From contig JAHRBS010000004.1 of NCBI GenBank assembly GCA_024305745.1, positions 1,178,001 to 1,242,000 of the forward strand: a stretch of 64,000 bases of DNA, read 5' to 3'. The stretch's first letter is position 1, and every line of letters begins with the position of its first letter. Below are positions 52,785-64,000 of the stretch, piece by piece. The notes beneath the pieces were generated by a model. It was not told the origin of the DNA. It was given only the letters and a program-made list of their open reading frames with translations, and did no database searches. Position numbers and translations under genes: made by a program. Source of the stretch: Polyporus tsugae. Taxonomy: Eukaryota > Basidiomycota > Agaricomycetes > Polyporales > Polyporaceae.

Positions 52785-54377
52785 ATGCCTCCGAAACCTC
52801 GTCCCATCCGCAAGCCGACTTCCACCGCTGGGAACGCCATCACAGGCCCGGCACCTGCGAAGGATTCCATCACGAGTGCCGCAAGTACCTCCATGCCCCC
52901 ACCACCAGACCCAACTCCACCGCTTGGTATATTGGAGGCAGAGATCACCGCACTTTCATCTTGTCTGCGGGTCGGTAAACTGCCCTTTTAGTTCATCCTA
53001 GTTCACTCAAGCCTATGTACACGCCCAGACTGCAGTCGTCAAGAAAGGGCAGATCTACGGTTTCTACACGGACGTGAAGAGACTGTAGGCACCATGGATG
53101 CTCTATCCTGTCTTTTACTGAACCATCTCCCAGAGGCATACAACAATATGCACCCAAGCCACCTCGTTCTCTCACCTCGGCGCTTGGAAGGGAAATAGTG
53201 AAGTATGACCAGGTCTGTGATGCTATGGAGTCCCACCTCGTACGTGCCCATTGCCCTTTCAGCCTCCCTCGCGCTCATTCCCTCAAAGCTCCGCGCGATC
53301 AGCGTCCTCCAACGCGATCTCGCGCGCGAAGAACAACGCATCAAAGCCGAGGAAGAAGCAGCGGCAGCAGCCATCCCCAAACCACCCTCCCCGGTCCCCG
53401 CGACGGGAGTCACCCCGCCCGGCTCCCCGACTCAAGCCCAAACCGAGGCCCTGTCCGACGGCAGCGTCCGCGCACGGCTCCCAGGAGTCGGGGTCAACGT
53501 CGTGCGCCGCCAGTCGACCATCTCGCTCTCCTCCCTCTCCCGCCCGGCCGCCCCGCACAAGCTCGACCTCTCCGCCTCCGCGCTGCGCATCCACCCGGAC
53601 GAGCTGATCCCGAGCGGCCTCTCCTCCCCCGTGACGCTCGCCCCGCGCTCCGCCCGCGCGCCGTCCATGACCCCAGATCTCGTCATGGCTGCCCTGAGCG
53701 ACCTCCCGAACCGGTCGGTGGACATCGACCTCACGGTCGACGGCGACATCGACATGACCGGGGCCGGCGGCTCTGGCGGCCAGATGCGTAGCATGGTGCA
53801 CATCGACCCCGCGATCGGTAGCTCGGCCGACAAGCCCATCGAGCTTGACCTCGACATGGACATGGATGTGCAGTTCTTCTCGGACGACGCTGGAGCCGGA
53901 CACGGGGCGAACGCGAATATGTTTGGGCCCGCTGCAGGCCTGGGCCAGCAGGGTCCGATGATCAAGCCGAAGCAGGAGGAGCAGCTCGACCTGGACTTGC
54001 TCGGGTCGTTCCAATCCGTCCAGCCCTCAGGCGGAGGACACGACATCTTCGCGTCGCTTGGGAACTCCGCACCCGGCGGTGTGCCCGCTTCCTCTTCGGT
54101 GGCAAGCATCAACGTACAGAGGGCACCGATCGGTGCCCCTTCGCCAGGGACGATATTGGCCGGTCTCACGGGGACCTCACAAGCCGGCCATGCCCCCGAG
54201 CATGGGCAGGGCTCATTTGACTTCGGCATGCCATTCGATTCCAATTTCCTCAACGAGCACGGTAGTGGGGGTGACATAGACATGTCCGGCATGGACGATA
54301 TCTTTAACATGGGAGTCCACCCCTCAGGCAGCTCAGGTACTGATGGTGTCGCTCCCAGCGGAAGTGGAACTTCATAG
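52785..54377 (+). CDS. Uncharacterised acidic, Ser/Pro-rich protein (possible nuclear cofactor)
   Basis: Four exons, joined by introns opening GTAAAC (after CTGCGGGTCG), GTAGGC and GTACGT. The N-terminal part after a Pro/Thr leader is conserved-looking and helical: ILEAEITALSSCLRVAYVHA, VVKKGQIYGFYTDVKRLGIQ, EIVKYDQVCDAMESHLLRAI, and SVLQRDLAREEQRIKAEEEA. The remaining 300 residues are low-complexity with repeated acidic/hydrophobic motifs (VDIDLTVDGDIDMTG, PIELDLDMDMDVQFF, KPKQEEQLDLDLLGSF, DIDMSGMDDIFNMG) resembling activation or coactivator-binding segments. I do not recognise the family. The architecture of a helical head plus an acidic tail would fit a Mediator-tail-type or other transcription cofactor, but that is only a guess. 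The stop is at 54375-54377. Confidence 0.75.
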
Positions 54378-54708
54378 CGATTCTTTGTTCATATACTCTC
54401 ACACGAGCTACGAATCGTGTTAGAATGCACTATACATTATATTGTTATGGTACTAGCGAGCTAATCGTACTGAGCGGTGGGGATGAGGGGTGACAACAAG
54501 GAGTGTGGTCTGGAAATTATACGGCATCGCAAACAACACCGCGTCCACATCCAACACGCCGGCAGGGGACTTTACGAACACGGCTCCGACTATACAACTA
54601 TAAGCCCTTGCGTAGCTCGACGCGAGATAGCGTCTTGGATCCTGAGCCGTTCTCGGCCATCGCCGCGTTCAAGTGCAGTGCACTCCGAACTCGTACACGG
54701 CGAGATAC
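54378..54708. other. Convergent 3' spacer
   Basis: 331 bp between convergent stops; AT-rich (ATACATTATATTGTT near 54430), likely poly(A) region. No gene. Confidence 0.5.
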
Positions 54709-57700
54709 TTACGAACGGCCACCCTTCTTTTTCTTGTTGACGACCTTGAAGCCTCCCCATTCGTTCTGCGCGGGCTTGGGCTGAGTCTTGACGACGTCCG
54801 CGATGGAGATGGCCTTAGCAGTGCCGGACGCGGATGCGCCCTTCGGCCGCGACACGGCGTCGGCCTTGCGCTTGGTGACGAACTCGGACGCAAACCGACG
54901 GCCGTCGAGCGTGGTGCTGCTGGCGTAGATCAAGTCGGAAATGATCTCGACCGTGCTCGGATCCGGGTCGAGCGGGAACGACAGCAGCATAGACGTGAGC
55001 TCCTCGACTGAAAAAAAAGCAGATATGTGAGCCCATGCCGAGCAACGATGCGCTACGGCCACTCACGATTGACTGAGTTGTTTAGTCCCTTCAAGGAGTC
55101 GCCCATCCACTTCAAGAACTCAAGCGAAGGGCCAGGCGCTGCCGGACTCTCGTCCTTCGATGACGTGGACGACTTGACGGCAACGGCCGCAGGACGGGGG
55201 GCAGCAACAGCAGTCGAAGGGCGGGAGGTGCTCCCGGAGGAAGCCACAACAACGGATACCGTTGGTACTGCCTTGGCAGACGCAGCGAGAGTCACAGCGG
55301 GGCGGGCGGCAGCAGCGATTGTAGCTACCGCAGTCTTGCCGTTGGAGCCGACAGTCGTCCATGCCCCACCAGTGAGCGGCGTAGGACCAGTGGGCTGTAG
55401 CACGATCAGTGACTCGCCTAGACGAATGATGCGACACTCCATGCTGACCTTGGTAGTGGTGTCTGCGTAACCCCGACGAGCAGCAACCGCCATCGACTCC
55501 TTCTCTTTCTCCTTCACCAACTTCCTCTTCCGCTCTTCCTCCTCCTGGATCTCCTTCATCGTCTTCTTCGTCACCGGGCTCTTCGCGGCGGTCGTCCAGA
55601 CGGCGAGAGCAGGAGAGACAGGAGCAGGTGCATTGAACGGCGACACCACCACAGGGCTCTCCTTTGGGCCATTGCTGTTCGAGCGGGCGCCCGCCTGCGA
55701 GGTCGGCAGACCCCACGACGTAGTGAACGACTGGAACTCCTCGGACTGTGAGTTCGCGCGGGCAACGCGTTCGGCACGCTCGCGTTCACGCTGCTCCACC
55801 TTGCGCGCCTCAAGCTTCTTCGCCTCGGCCTCCTGAATCTCACGCAAGGTAGGTGCGGCTCCCTTCTTCTTGTCGTCATCAACCGCCCACGCGGGCTTGG
55901 GCTCGGTCTGAGGAATCGGAGAAGGAGGTTTCGCAGGTGCAACGGACGTGGGTGCAGGAGTCGGTGCAGGGGGCGCAACCTTTGGTGCTGATGGCGCAGC
56001 TGATGCGGGCTGAGCAGTCGATTTGCGTCGAGGCTTTTGAGGAGCAATATCGACGGGTGAAGGAATGGAAATGGAAATGGGCTCAGCAGCCGCTGGGGCG
56101 GAGGGCTGAGGTTGGGATTCTTCTGCGGGTATAGGTGCCGGCCCAGGAGCAGAAGCAGAAGCTTGCTCGGGCGCCAGCTTGACAACTTGCTGGCGAAGCT
56201 CCGCCTGACGCTGCTGTTCATCGTGCTGACCCAGATTCGCGGCAGTGAGACTTGCCGTCTGCGCGCCCCAAGGAGCATTCTGGACGGGTTGGACGGGTGT
56301 TTGCCAAGGAGACTGGTCAGTCTGGACGGGGCCCTGTGGGACTCGCCCGAATGGCTGTGAAGCCGCTGCTAGTTGAGAGACAAAGGTGTTAGCAGACGTA
56401 GGATGGTTGGCATCGAAAGGACCGGGTCGACGGAAGGCGGGAGCTTCCTGGGTATGCCACGGCGACTGATTGTTGGCAAAACCAGTGCTTTGAGCAAACG
56501 GCTGCTGGAGCTGTTGTACGAATGGTATTTGTTGGCGTTCAGGTGTCATGGAGTGCAAGGAGCGGTTGTCCTGCCCCGCAAACTGCGAGAGAGGAGTTTG
56601 AGGGAATGCCGCCTGGGCATGAGAGATGAAAGGAGAGGAGTGGTTCGAGAAGGAACCCCCCAACCCTGCGCCCTGCTGAAGGTCTTCTTGTGTTGGCCGA
56701 CCAAACGGATCCCGATTGAGGACTCGCGAAGGGGCGCCCTGGTTGGAATGGATGCCGCCAATGGGCCCGACGTTCAACGCGGGCGAGCCACCTAGACCAT
56801 TGAGGGCGCTAGCTTCCTGAACGATTCTCTGCGCGAATGGACTTGCGCCATCGGTGAAGATGCTAGGGCCTTCTGGTCCTGAAATAGACGAAACAGGTGA
56901 GATATGAACGTTTCCTCGAAACAGCTCGGTACGAACCACCGAATCCCAGACCATCGGCTCCAGGAGTACGTCCAACGGCATACCGCGTCCCGATCATAGA
57001 ATCCACGGGTTCGTTCTGCGTGGCTCTTCGCTGGGGAGTACCGATCGCACCTGCGGCAGGGGTAGCGAAAGGCATGCGAGATTGCTCGTGCTGATCGAAA
57101 GTGAACTGAGCTCCTTGTCGGTTCTCGAATACGGCAGGGTCAGGAGAGCCGTTCACAAAGCGACCGCCGAGGGAGGAAGACGGCGAGTCTGAAGCATTAG
57201 AGCCATTTTGCAAGTAGGAGTCCAGTGTCGAGCTCCTGACAGACCGCATGGGCACAGGCTGGTGGGGCGAGTGTTGATTCCGTTCAGGGACCGCGCGGTC
57301 AATGGCGTTCTCCGGAGGACGCGACAAGCCAGGTGGTGTGACGGCGTGGACGAGAGGTGACAAAAATACGGGCTGGCCTTCACCAACGCGACGTACTAGT
57401 TCACCAACAGGTGTCCATTCAGTGTCCAAATGAGTGCGCTTCATGAGCAGTGTGGATTGGAAGTATCCTTCGTTGTACCAGCGTTGCATAAGATCGGCTT
57501 TGAATGGTCCTGGATGGCGACGTCGTATAAGGCAACCTGCGGAAGGTAAAGCTTAGCAACAACCCACCTTGTATCTGTCCTTGAGGATCGAGGTAAGACC
57601 AATCGATGGTAGAAAGGTCTGCGAGACCAGGGGGTGCTTGGTTTGGGGCTGTTTGTCCGTCCTGTGCAGAAATCGACATGTTCCCTATTTGACCGTTTAC

Positions 57701-58741
57701 CTGTTCGACTCCATTCGAAGTCCTGTCACCATTGACCCCACCGGATACCCCGCCAGAAGACACATTAGGTTGCTCCGATGCACGAATCGCGTCTTCCTCC
57801 TCTTCTTTGATGTCCGGGTCCTTCAAGTCTCCATCCGTCTCTTTATCGCCCTTCCCTCCACCCTTCGGCACGTTCTCGGATGCCCTCCGCCGAGCCGACC
57901 ACGTATCACTCAACACACCGTCGAACCCCTGCCGGACTCGAGGTGAAGGCAAGCCACCTTCCCGAGGAGACGCTAGTCCTCCCTGCATGTTGGAAAGGGA
58001 TAGCTTCCGCGGGAGACTTAGTGGTGCTTGATCTTACAATCCTCGTCGCGTCAGCCAACATCGAAATACCAAGCGAACTGCATAACAGTCACCTGTACTA
58101 TCCCCCCTCCTTCTTCCCATGAAGCTCCCGATGCGCTCCCGCATAGGACTCCCGGCCGAAGTCGGGTGGTTCAACTTCGGCCGCTCCCCCAGCCCAGACG
58201 TGTTGAGGGGCGATAAGAAATCCGTCGACTGGCGTCGACGCACCTCCGAGTTGAGCGGGCCCGCGAACAGCTGCGCCCCGGGACCCCCCATCCATCCGCA
58301 TGACGAAAGATGAAAACGCCATCAGGGAAGAAGCAGGCCAGAAGAAAGAGTGAGAGTTTCAGTGCCACCAGCCTCCACGCGCCGCGCGTCGAACGTGCAA
58401 AATTTGCGCACCTTCTTCTCAGCGTCGCCCATCTCCTTGAGCCCGACGGGGTCGTACCCCACCTCGCGAACGATGCCCTCCCAGCGCTCGACCTCGAGCC
58501 CGAGCCCGCCTCGTCCCCCGCCTTCCTTGTAGATCCTGAGCATTTCCTCCTTCGAATAGCGGAAAGGATGTGCTACGTCACGACCCTCCGGCGGGGGGTT
58601 GCTGGCAGGGGTGACGAGTGCAGAGTAGGTCGAGTTTCCAGGCGGTACCGGAGATGATGTGAGCGGCGGGGAGGGAGCAGGCCGTGAGGAGCCTTTGGTG
58701 CGCATCCACTCGGGACCAAAGTGCATAGTGGTGGTAGTCAT
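54709..58741 (-). CDS. GYF-domain protein (GIGYF/Smy2-like)
   Basis: From ATG 58741 (MTTTTMHFGPEWMRTKGSSR) the protein has an N-terminal motif FRYSKEEMLRIYKEGG, which resembles the eIF4E-binding or initiation-factor-contacting region of GIGYF proteins. The GYF domain spans an intron: DWSYLDPQGQIQ then GPFKADLMQRWYNEGYF, with all signature residues. It is followed by HLDTEWTPVGELVRRVGEGQ. A long Gln/Pro/Ser-rich middle follows with a charged coiled coil (REIQEAEAKKLEARKVEQRE) and then WGLPTSQAG. The C-terminus reads LEFLKWMGDSLKGLNNSVN, VEELTSMLLSFPLDPDPSTV and FVVNKKKKGGRS-like basic residues, as in Smy2/GIGYF relatives. GYF domains bind proline-rich ligands and link to translation repression, mRNA decay or COPII traffic. 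At least seven exons; start chosen because the frame above uses no ATG. Confidence 0.9.
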
Positions 58742-59133
58742 TTTGCTATCGGCTAGCAGGGGTTGCAGAGTTTGGAAAGGTGCTCGCGAGAGGACGGGAG
58801 TAAGCTGGACAGTGTGCGGAGGTGCAGACAAAGTGGCAGCAGATATGTGAAAAGGAAAAGTTGGAAGGACTTTCCTAGCAGGCCTATAACTGGCAATCAG
58901 CGCCTCCGCTAGCCACCTCAGGGCCGGTCTCTCTGGCGCCCATCCACACGCGTAAAATGCGCCGTTTCAAGTTCTTACACGTTCCAAAACACGTTGTTCG
59001 GTGCGCTACAACATCCTTGAGCTCAATAGGAACACGGTTGTAGCGGGCGGTACAAGCCCTATCTATCCCAATACATTGAATTGAATGATAGAATACGACT
59101 ACTTCTACAAGGTCCATCGATGCGACCTGGAGG
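58742..59133. other. Spacer between the acetyl-CoA transporter and GYF genes
   Basis: About 390 bp between two minus-strand genes: promoter of the GYF gene and 3' untranslated region of the transporter gene. No supported open frame. Confidence 0.5.
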
Positions 59134-61604
59134 TCACGAGTATATTCTCCACTTGCTCGTGGGGACGGCTGCAGCACACGTCAGAAGACTGACGCCGCAG
59201 CAGCAGCGATGGTGATAACATACCTTGTAGCTTCTTGGCGGTCGGAATGAGGAAGAAGAGGATTGAAAGGATACCAAAGCCAATGCATATTGCAGAGACA
59301 ATATAGTAACCGTCTTGCTCTGTGACACAGTCCCCTCCCAGCGTCTGACATGCAGCCTTGCCATGCTCCGACACGCATTCTTGAGCTACGGGACACGATC
59401 AGCTTGCACCCAAATCAATTAATGCCAGAACTACCAAGCAAACCTTTGACTGATAGACTGGACTCAGAGATGCTGCACGTCGCTACAGTGAAGTAATCGA
59501 CTCCTACAATACAGAGGATCACATCAGTCTTGTCCATTCGGATCTATCAGGGACAGCACATACCCTTCAAGACAAAGTAACGAGGCCAGGTCCCTCCGAG
59601 GTTTGTGAACGTGTTCAACAGCTAGCACGGAGTCAGCGTCTCAGTGACCAAAGGTGGGTAAAGAGCTCTTACAGTCATATACGTTCCACCAACAACGGGA
59701 TCGGATATCCGGGTGTGGAACGCAGACATGGCGCCGAATTGGATTGTACTACAGAAAACGGGTCAGCATCGAATAATTTTGATGCATTTCCGTACAAACC
59801 TTGAGAACGACTGCATGACAGTCACGATCACGAGGGAGATGAAAAACCCAGTCGAGATGGGCGGCTTCGGGAACCAATAGACCATCAACGTTACGAGGAA
59901 CGTCATAAACAATCGAGGCCAAAACGCGTAGATCCAGGCTCTTAGTGGTTTGTCGCCTCGCGCCCATTTTCCGGCCAGCCAACCGCCGATGATTTCGAAG
60001 GGGAAGTCGATGAGTACCGTGATAGCAAGATCTTCCCTTTTAAGACCTTTCTCGACCATCTTCAGCTGACTCGCTGCGTCGGACGCTTGCCAACCGATTT
60101 TTGCGAGTAAATGCACTGCGAGGAAAATCTGCACGTCTGAACGCCAGTTCATCAGTATGAGGGACGCAAAATGAACAACATGTAGCACAAACGTTTCAGC
60201 TTGCAAATCTCCCACATGGTGACATACACCGCCTTTATGCCGATATCTTCGGTAGACGTCGTCTTGTCCTACACGGACCGTAACCTGTTAGGATACTAGA
60301 GCACATAACGATATAGACATCCGCATACCTCTTTGATGAAAAAGAGCCAAATTGTGACCAGGAAAGACATGGACGCACAGAAAAAGAGGTACGTGCCGAG
60401 AGATAGCCTCGGGATACCCCATTTCTGGCTATAGACCTGTCAGGGGACATGGGACACAGGAAGAATTTTGTGACATACGCGAAGTCTTCGCTGTTGAGCG
60501 CCAGGAATATAGTATATGACATAAGGTAGCCCGTGTTCAAACCGATTGTCTGACACGTGGAGGCATACGCCAGGTTCTCCTCCGAAAGGAGCGTCAGGGC
60601 CCAACCTGCATGCACTATTCGTAAGCGCCAGCTACGTGGTCAACTGACAGGCAGTGCTGCTCACCGTCAACGGCGATATCTATAAAGAATCGTCAATGAA
60701 TTAATGATTGTAGGAGACAGACATTTGCACGACACTCACCCTGCGTTGCAGAGAAGAAAACGAGCGAGGTGAACGCGAAACTGAGCGCGTATAAATGTTT
60801 ACCGGGCTAGGTACGACGAGCAGCTTGAGCATGTGCAAAAAAAAGCGAACGGGTCATTACTCACGTTCTCCATCAGTTCATCTGCTTTGTATGAGATAAC
60901 GAGCATTGTCGTGCCAATAATGAGTTGCATGGGTATAATCCATGACTTGCGGCGACCGATGGAGCGGAAGAAGACAGAGTCTACGATGGGTGACCAGAAG
61001 AGCTTGAGGGAGTATGGGTAGCCAGAAAGCGAGAATACGGCTAGTTCAGAGTAAGATAGATGTTCTCGGAGAATGAATGGCACGGATCCTAGGGCGAGGC
61101 CGAGCTGCGGATGCGATGGTTGGTCAGGGAACGCATTGGAGACCGACGTGTGTGCACTCACTGGGAATCCTTGGATCAAGTCTTGAGGCCAGCGACGCGT
61201 CAGAAGACAACGACCTCATAACAGGACGGAATACACGCACAAAGAATGATAAGCAGAACCACAGCCTGCTTGTCGCGCGCGGAGAAGGGCCGCTTGCCAT
61301 CGGCGTGGGCCAGGTACGCTTGCTCCTCCTCGAGGGTCAAATCTGCGGCCGCAGCATGACGCTCCTCGTCGTTGAGCAAGGTCAACTCCACTTCGTTCAC
61401 GTCGTCTGGCGTGCGTCCACCATGACCATGGGGTCGGCGGGCCGTCGCGGGGGTCCTCGGGGTGCGTGGCACGATTTCAATGCTCTCCAGCGAGGTGGCG
61501 AGGGCGCGACTGGGCATTTGGTCAGCGTCGACGGCAGCCGCGGCGGTCTTCTTGGCCTGGCGGCGTCGAGGTTTGCGGTTTGAGATGGAAGACGGAGACG
61601 TCAT
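59134..61604 (-). CDS. Acetyl-CoA transporter (SLC33A1/AT-1 family)
   Basis: From ATG 61604 (MTSPSSISNRKPRRRQAKKT) the first exon carries a cytosolic N-terminus and TM1 (KQAVVLLIILC). A tiny exon (DLIQGFP) then joins to LGLALGSVPFILREHLSYSE, followed by SLSGYPYSLKLFWSPIVDSV, RSIGRRKSWIIPMQLIIGTT, then DIAVDGWALTLLSEENLAYA, STCQTIGLNTGYLMSYTIF, LLAKIGWQASDAASQLKMVE, FEIIGGWLAGKWARGDKPLR, HTRISDPVVGGTYMT, LLNTFTNLGGTWP, and the Cys-rich lumenal loop before the last helix (GYYIVSAICIGFGILSILFF). The blocks follow the SLC33 family order, which moves acetyl-CoA into the ER lumen. It is heavily split (about 11 exons). The final exon ends VPTSKWRIYS at 59134. It is divergent from the MFS gene across 375 bp. 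Confidence 0.92.
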
Positions 61605-61979
61605 ACAATAGAGAGACTGTGTGGGGGACGGGATTAGGCGAATATAGCTCAAACGCGGTCCTTCGTCTTCCACGTCCTCGGCTGTCCACTGGGCGATCAG
61701 CGCTTCGACTACGGGCGTCTGTTAGCGGAGAGGTCCCTCCGGAACTTGAAGGCGAGTAAGTACCGCCACCGCATCGAGTGGTTTGTCAGCATCCCGCGCG
61801 GATACAAACATACATAGTAGTACCTGGCACGAACTGCGGCCGCCGACACTCGCATGTTGGAGTCACTCAGTTGACCCTCGCCGGCACGACTAGTCAACAG
61901 TTGAACCAGCGGTCTTACTTCTCCTCCTCCGTCTTGCCAGAACCAGCTCGCATACCGCTTATTCGAATACTCTGTTGGC
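61605..61979. promoter_or_regulatory. Short divergent promoter between two transporter genes
   Basis: 375 bp separate the start codons of the acetyl-CoA transporter (minus, 61604) and the MFS transporter (plus, 61980), so the two probably share regulatory sequence. Open frames seen on the minus strand here are antisense to the MFS first exon and leader. No specific site was identified. Confidence 0.45.
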
Positions 61980-64000
61980 ATGCCATCGGATGACACGATC
62001 GCAAAGAAGACTTGCTCCCCATCGAAAAGAACGGGGGAAAAACGCAGCGAACAACGACCACCGTGGGGACTGCAATGGAGAAGTTCGATATGGTTTATTA
62101 CCTTGGGTACCGTACCCAGTAATTGCAGATTCACGTCACGCCGCAACTAACTCCTTTTATTTAATTCGCAGCTGTTGGCATAGGTTTGCAATGAAGCGAC
62201 ATCATGTCCTTTTCCAACCCTCGGCTGACTTCGTGGTGCAGGCATAACGACTGACGTCCTGGTATATTCCATGATCGTGCCTGTAATCCCCTTCCGTCTC
62301 CAGGACCTTGGATACACCGACGTCTCCAGTCTAGTCGGCTGGCTGCTATTTGCATACGTGCGTAAACAGCAACAACCCTTGCGCTTTCTGCTTGTCTGAA
62401 AGGCTTTTCTCCAGTCCGCAGCCCTCGTGATCTGTAAGCCCGGAATACCCTGCAAGTACCTTCACGTTACTGATGCCCGCCGGATAACACAGCAACACCT
62501 CCAGTGGCGTACCTCTCGGAACGATTCAAGAACAGGCGGATTCCGTTGCTATGCGGCCTTGTCGCTCTGATAGGCTCGCAAATCATGCTCATGGAGGCTC
62601 CCACGTATTGGGTGATGGCTCTCGCACGCGTTGTTCAAGGAGTTAGCGCGTCCATCATCTGGGTGGTTGGGTTGGCACTGGTGTAAGCACCTCGCCATAT
62701 GCACGAAACGCTAGATGTTTTCGGTCCGCTAATTTGGCTCACAACAGTTGCGACACCGTCCCCGAGGCGATTGTCGGCAGTAAGTCCGCTCCGCACATTT
62801 TCCGGCTGTGTGAAAGTGACAGGAGTTTGCGACGCAGAGCAACTCGGGCTGGTCATGATGGGAATGTCCCTTGGGTACGGCTGCACGAGTTTTGTAACCA
62901 CGTTGAACCTAACTTACTCTTCCCATAGCTTCTTGGTCGGTCCTCCGATTGCAGGCGCCTTGGACGACCGTTTCGGCTTCCGCGGACCGTTCATCTTCGG
63001 GGTCATCGTCACATGCATCGAGTTCATATGTCGATTGCTCATCATCGAGCGTAAGGAAGCAGCTCGCTGGGACGCTTCCCTAAGTGCCTTAGTCGAGAGC
63101 CACAACACTTCCTGTGAACGCGTAAATGCCTACGGAGCTACGACTCAGGCAGACAAGGACGAAGGACCAGCGGCGGAAATTGCTACCCAACCTGGGAGCG
63201 AGAACGCCGCCGTCGCCGTCGAGACCACTCAGCGCGTTCCCGCCACCCCGCCGGGAGCGATAGAAGCCCAAGCCCAAGCGCAGGCGCAGCTGACGGTCAT
63301 GGGCTTGTTCCTCAAATTGGTCAAATCTCGGAGAGCGATGGCGCCAGTATTTTTGGCTCTTGCATATGGGTTCGTTGAGTTTCTGCACCGTTGTGCGCAC
63401 CTACACTCACACGAGAGACAGCGTCATTCTAACCAGCCAAGAGCCCGCTCTGCCCCTCTACCTCCAGTCCACGTACAACTTCGACGTCTCCAAAATCGGT
63501 CTAGTCTACATCGCCGCCGTCGTTCCGTCGTTCATTTGTGAGCATCTCGAACCCATCCCATCGTCCGTCTGTCATTCTCACACCCCAAAACCTCAGCATC
63601 CCCTTTGAGCGGCTGGTATGCGGACCGCCGCAGCACTGTCGCGAGCACCCTCATCTGTCTCATCTGCTCGCTTCCATTCTGGTGTCTTATAGCGTTTAAG
63701 GGTAACATCGTGTACTTTGTCTTCATGTTCGCTTGCATCAGTACGTCAACATGCCATCTGCTTAACTGCAACCGAGGAGCCTACGAGCAAATCCAGTGAC
63801 GCATGCTCTGCCACACAGACTTCTTCTTCGCGGCCGTCGTTTCTCCGATTACGGCCGAGCTCGCTGCTGTCACGCGCAGCATGGATGGCGTTGGATGTAC
63901 GTAGCCAAGCTCTTCATTATGGCACGCCAGGTGAACTCACGAATGGATTGGCGTAGATGGTCATGTGTATGGTGCCTTCAACATCGCGTATGGGATTGGC
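61980..64000 (+). CDS. MFS transporter, 12-TM drug/polyamine-type (3' end beyond window)
   Basis: Exon 1 (61980-62106, MPSDDTIAKKTCSPSKRTGE ... RSSIWFITL) is followed by a 12-nt micro-exon (62172-62183), exon 3 (62242-62357), a 19-nt exon 4 (62415-62433) and exon 5 from 62505. The joined TM1 reads VGIGITTDVLVYSMIVPVIP then FRLQDLGYTDVSSLVGWLLF. Later blocks: AYLSERFKNRRIPLLCGLVA (the MFS loop 2-3), YWVMALARVVQGVSASIIWV, CDTVPEAIVG, LGLVMMGMSLGYG, LVGPPIAGALDDRFGFRGPF, a central cytosolic loop with an Ala/Gln run, then SGWYADRRSTVASTLICLIC and FFFAAVVSPITAELAAVTRS. The N-terminal P-V-I-P-F-R-L motif fits the fungal DHA1/vesicular-amine branch. It is a plasma or vacuolar membrane proton-coupled transporter; the substrate cannot be inferred. 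The last helices lie past the window edge. Confidence 0.85.

Overview
The window is nuclear DNA of a filamentous basidiomycete, most likely an Agaricomycete. Genes are GC-rich, closely packed on both strands and cut by many short introns of roughly 45-65 nt with GTRNGY donors and CTNAC-like branch points. The gene set is fungal housekeeping: Swc5, TRAPP subunit Trs31, a Clr4-type histone methyltransferase, a Puf protein, a UVRAG/Vps38-like protein, a GYF protein, an acetyl-CoA transporter and an MFS transporter. Gene models were built by eye from open frames plus splice signals, so individual junctions carry more uncertainty than gene identities.

Left arm (1-17156): a secreted/membrane protein (partial), a small coiled-coil protein, a doubtful small membrane protein, a cullin N-terminal-repeat-only protein, Swc5, a large BTB protein, Trs31, a class 1A-like dihydroorotate dehydrogenase and an HMG-box protein. 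A 2.2 kb spacer with a dispersed CCGTAAAATCACGTC element follows.

Centre (17157-35875): a nested transposon. A BTB-domain gene on the minus strand is split by a hAT DNA transposon (17721-35275, 13-bp terminal inverted repeats TAGTGCTCCAACC, 8-bp target duplication GAGGGGAT). The hAT is itself invaded by two near-identical 6366-bp Ty1/copia elements in opposite orientation. Copia A (18020-24385, minus) lies in its left region with 5-bp duplication CCTGG. Copia B (27790-34155, plus) lies inside the transposase gene with 5-bp duplication GCCCC. Subtracting both copias and one duplicate each leaves a hAT of 4813 bp. Each copia has 328-bp LTRs differing at one position, an intact 1793-codon gag-pol frame, a primer site matching the anticodon arm of initiator tRNA-Met, and splice signals that could remove the primer site from a spliced transcript. 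The host BTB gene carries further lesions (an in-frame stop and two frame breaks), so it is a relic.

Right arm (36751-64000): a CaM-kinase, a chromodomain-SET histone H3K9 methyltransferase, a Puf RNA-binding protein, a UVRAG/Vps38-like autophagy/endosome protein, an unrecognised acidic protein, a GYF-domain protein, an SLC33-type acetyl-CoA transporter and an MFS transporter that runs off the right edge. Two short divergent intergenic regions (52374-52784 and 61605-61979) are probable bidirectional promoters.

No rRNA gene, tRNA gene or CRISPR array was seen. The strongest points for follow-up are the nested hAT/copia structure, the half-tRNA priming and possible leader intron of the copia family, the CpG-biased differences between the two copia copies, and the truncated cullin.
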